19,303 bases of DNA from NCBI GenBank assembly GCA_000697455.1, contig JNET01027419.1, positions 1-19,303 on the forward strand, written 5' to 3'. Origin of the DNA: Basidiobolus heterosporus B8920 (lineage: Eukaryota > Basidiobolomycota > Basidiobolomycetes > Basidiobolales > Basidiobolaceae). Positions 17,938 through 19,303 of this stretch are shown piece after piece; the first letter of the stretch is position 1, and the number at the start of each line of letters is the position of its first letter. The position numbers and the translations under genes were made by a program. The notes beneath the pieces are model-generated. The model made no database searches. It was given only the letters and a program-made list of their open reading frames with translations, and was not told the DNA's origin.

Positions 17938-18696
17938 ATCCACATGCTATACCTAATCATATTTTCACAATGAGTAAGAATGAAGTGGCATATGGAATAT
18001 TTATTGCGAGTAATGTGCTACCTGGGTTACAATCACCTAGCAACTCGGAATTTGTGGAGTAGGATGCGTGTAGTGTATGGGACGAAGTGAAGTGTTGACT
18101 GTGGTTTTCCTTGTATTGGGTTTATGGTCACCAGTATACGATTGAGGCAGATAAGGGAGAGGAGGGAGAGAGATGAACAAACCATCATGATTCATGCTAC
18201 TTGAGTGTATGCCAATGCGCATCTGCCACAGCCATGGATGGTTAGGATGCGTTGATTAAAATGGGTATAAAGTAAGTCATAGGAAGTACGATATGGATTA
18301 ATAAGTTTAAATCCCTAATGCTATGCAAAATTTGATTATCACCTAGTGTACGTATAATAGTGGCGTAAGTGTATTCTATGACAGGTGTGTGCTTGATTCA
18401 ATTTATTGAATAGTTAACAGTCTTTATTGACAGAATAATTGTAGTTGATATAGAGCTCCTGCCACCAACGCAGTCTTTTGTCTTGTTGAGAGAGTGGATC
18501 CTTGACAATGTAAGAATAAACAAGCATTCTCAAAAGGATGCAGCGCCTTGGCAAACATCTTGTCAAAGTAGAAAACTCATCTTGTAAAGTGAAAACTAAC
18601 CTTATTGGTAAGAATGTTGATATAATATAATATATAAATTTATTTGCTTTATAATATTATTACGAGATTAGTTTAGTATATTTCTGAATAGGCTGC
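17938..18696. other. No gene recognised
   Basis: Only short frames are present; one of 63 codons at 17871-18062 (+) overlaps the paralogue frame in antisense and has no support. A minus-strand AATAAATA near 17,998 lies about 60 bp upstream of the 17,937 ATG and is a weak TATA-like candidate. The sequence around 18,620-18,660 is a low-complexity AT run. Confidence 0.4.
18203..18235. repeat. 33-bp direct repeat, first copy
   Basis: GAGTGTATGCC-ATG--CATCTGCC-CAGCC occurs here and again at 19271-19303, where the window ends. The copies differ at five of 33 positions, three of them CA against CG. The flanks next to the first copy show no clear similarity to those of the second on the left side; the right side of the second copy is cut off. 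Confidence 0.65.
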
Positions 18697-18957
18697 ATGC
18701 TAATACAAAAACATGACAAGCTATTTCGAGAATTTTGGCCTCTTTTTGCTTTCTGTGGTGTATACTGTTCTCTCATACTTGATATTTGGTATTTAGCCCT
18801 TGCTCACTTTCACTGTTTATGGTATTCAAGTCACCATTTTTCTTTTGACTCATCAACGGAAGTACGTATCTTCTTGTATTATTGTAATAAGAAGGTGCCA
18901 TACGGTAAATTATTGCGTCTCAGAGGTTTATCCAGGAGAAATAGCTGTAGCTCCTGA
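18697..18957 (+). CDS. Hypothetical 86-aa ORF with a hydrophobic segment
   Basis: An ATG frame of 86 codons. Residues 14-43 are rich in W, F, Y, L and C, reading WPLFAFCGVYCSLILDIWYL and on, and could span a membrane; the C-terminus is basic (KLLRLRGLSRR). Inside it GTACGT near 18,861 is a strong 5' splice-site match, and CTCAG about 60 nt later could be the acceptor, so the continuous reading may be wrong. An overlapping frame ends in EVYPGEIAVAPENSKDMVAH and looks just as protein-like. No family recognised. Either could be part of a spliced gene, or neither. Confidence 0.25.
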   Translation: MLIQKHDKLFREFWPLFAFCGVYCSLILDIWYLALAHFHCLWYSSHHFSFDSSTEVRIFLYYCNKKVPYGKLLRLRGLSRRNSCSS

Positions 18958-19270
18958 GAATAGTAAAGACATGGTCGCACATTAAAAGTTAGGTGCTTAC
19001 AGAGTTTTATGGTATGACTTACAACTACACTATATTATGCTAACAATTTGATATATAGAGTCTTAGTTGCAAAATGTTAATCTGAGATTTGTATAGTACT
19101 TATTATTTACTACAACAAATACACCTAGAAAAGTATCTTAGTGTTCTCTGAAGTTGCTAGATCTCAGTTACTAACAGGTCTTCTTTTCAATACATAGCCG
19201 GTAGGCCAAGTGTGTATTCTGAGTGTGTATCCTACCAATGCTATGTGATATTCTATTGATGTTCACTTTT
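18958..19270. other. No gene recognised near the right edge
   Basis: Plain AT-rich DNA with no frame, RNA gene or long repeat. A GAGTGTGTAT...CCAATG word near 19,221 loosely resembles the start of the 33-bp repeat. Confidence 0.4.
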
Positions 19271-19303
19271 GAGTGTATGCCGATGTTCATCTGCCGCAGC
19301 CGT
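19271..19303. repeat. 33-bp direct repeat, second copy, cut by the window edge
   Basis: The partner of 18203-18235 at a distance of 1,068 bp. It retains three CG dinucleotides where the first copy has CA. The repeat may extend beyond the window. Confidence 0.6.

Noticed and set aside
17871-18062. 63-codon ATG frame on the plus strand
   Set aside because: It overlaps in antisense the longer frame that carries the paralogue, and has no homology or composition support.

Overview
The window looks like nuclear DNA of a eukaryote, most likely a filamentous fungus, although no gene here fixes the species. It is AT-rich (roughly 36% GC by eye), has no long uninterrupted genes, no bacterial-style operons and no Shine-Dalgarno-spaced starts. 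It carries tRNA-derived repeat relics, a decayed Ty1/Copia retrotransposon piece, and a pair of related small cysteine-rich proteins with signal-peptide-like starts, the kind common in plant-associated fungi. A two-unit TTAGGG motif fits a fungal telomere type but is weak evidence.

The window has two compartments. Positions 1 to about 13,730 are almost empty of CpG (about two dozen CG dinucleotides by eye), while CpA, TpG, CpT and CpC remain frequent. That is the mark of long-term methylation and decay of CpG, not of classical CpA-directed RIP. Only short fossils can be recognised there: a tRNA-derived SINE-like copy near 5,421-5,500, a Copia reverse transcriptase/RNase H remnant near 7,290-7,540, some palindromes and small direct repeats, and a cluster of degenerate AGCA-type repeats near 10,345-10,480. 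The rest reads as eroded, unrecognisable repeat DNA.

From about 13,800 to the end CpG returns at roughly 20 per kb, and this part resembles gene-bearing or young sequence. In order it holds: a TATA box and a possible 109-aa gene (14,153-14,482, +); three tandem copies of a ~140-bp repeat with a palindromic core, the last running into a tRNA-like relic with an intact B box; a 54-aa six-cysteine secreted-protein candidate (15,662-15,826, -) with its own TATA box, lying between two ~80-bp direct repeats; a stretch with several short tandem repeats, three of them with a 12-bp period; a (TTAGGG)2 motif; a diverged paralogue of the six-cysteine protein at the C-terminus of the longest open frame of the window (17,425-17,937, -); and a possible 86-aa ORF (18,697-18,957, +). 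A 33-bp motif at 18,203 returns at the very end of the window.

The most interesting reading is a small secreted-protein family expanding by local duplication at the edge of a CpG-silenced repeat block. The homology of the two proteins to each other is visible in the sequence. Their secretion and function are inferences. No complete, previously undescribed system could be demonstrated.
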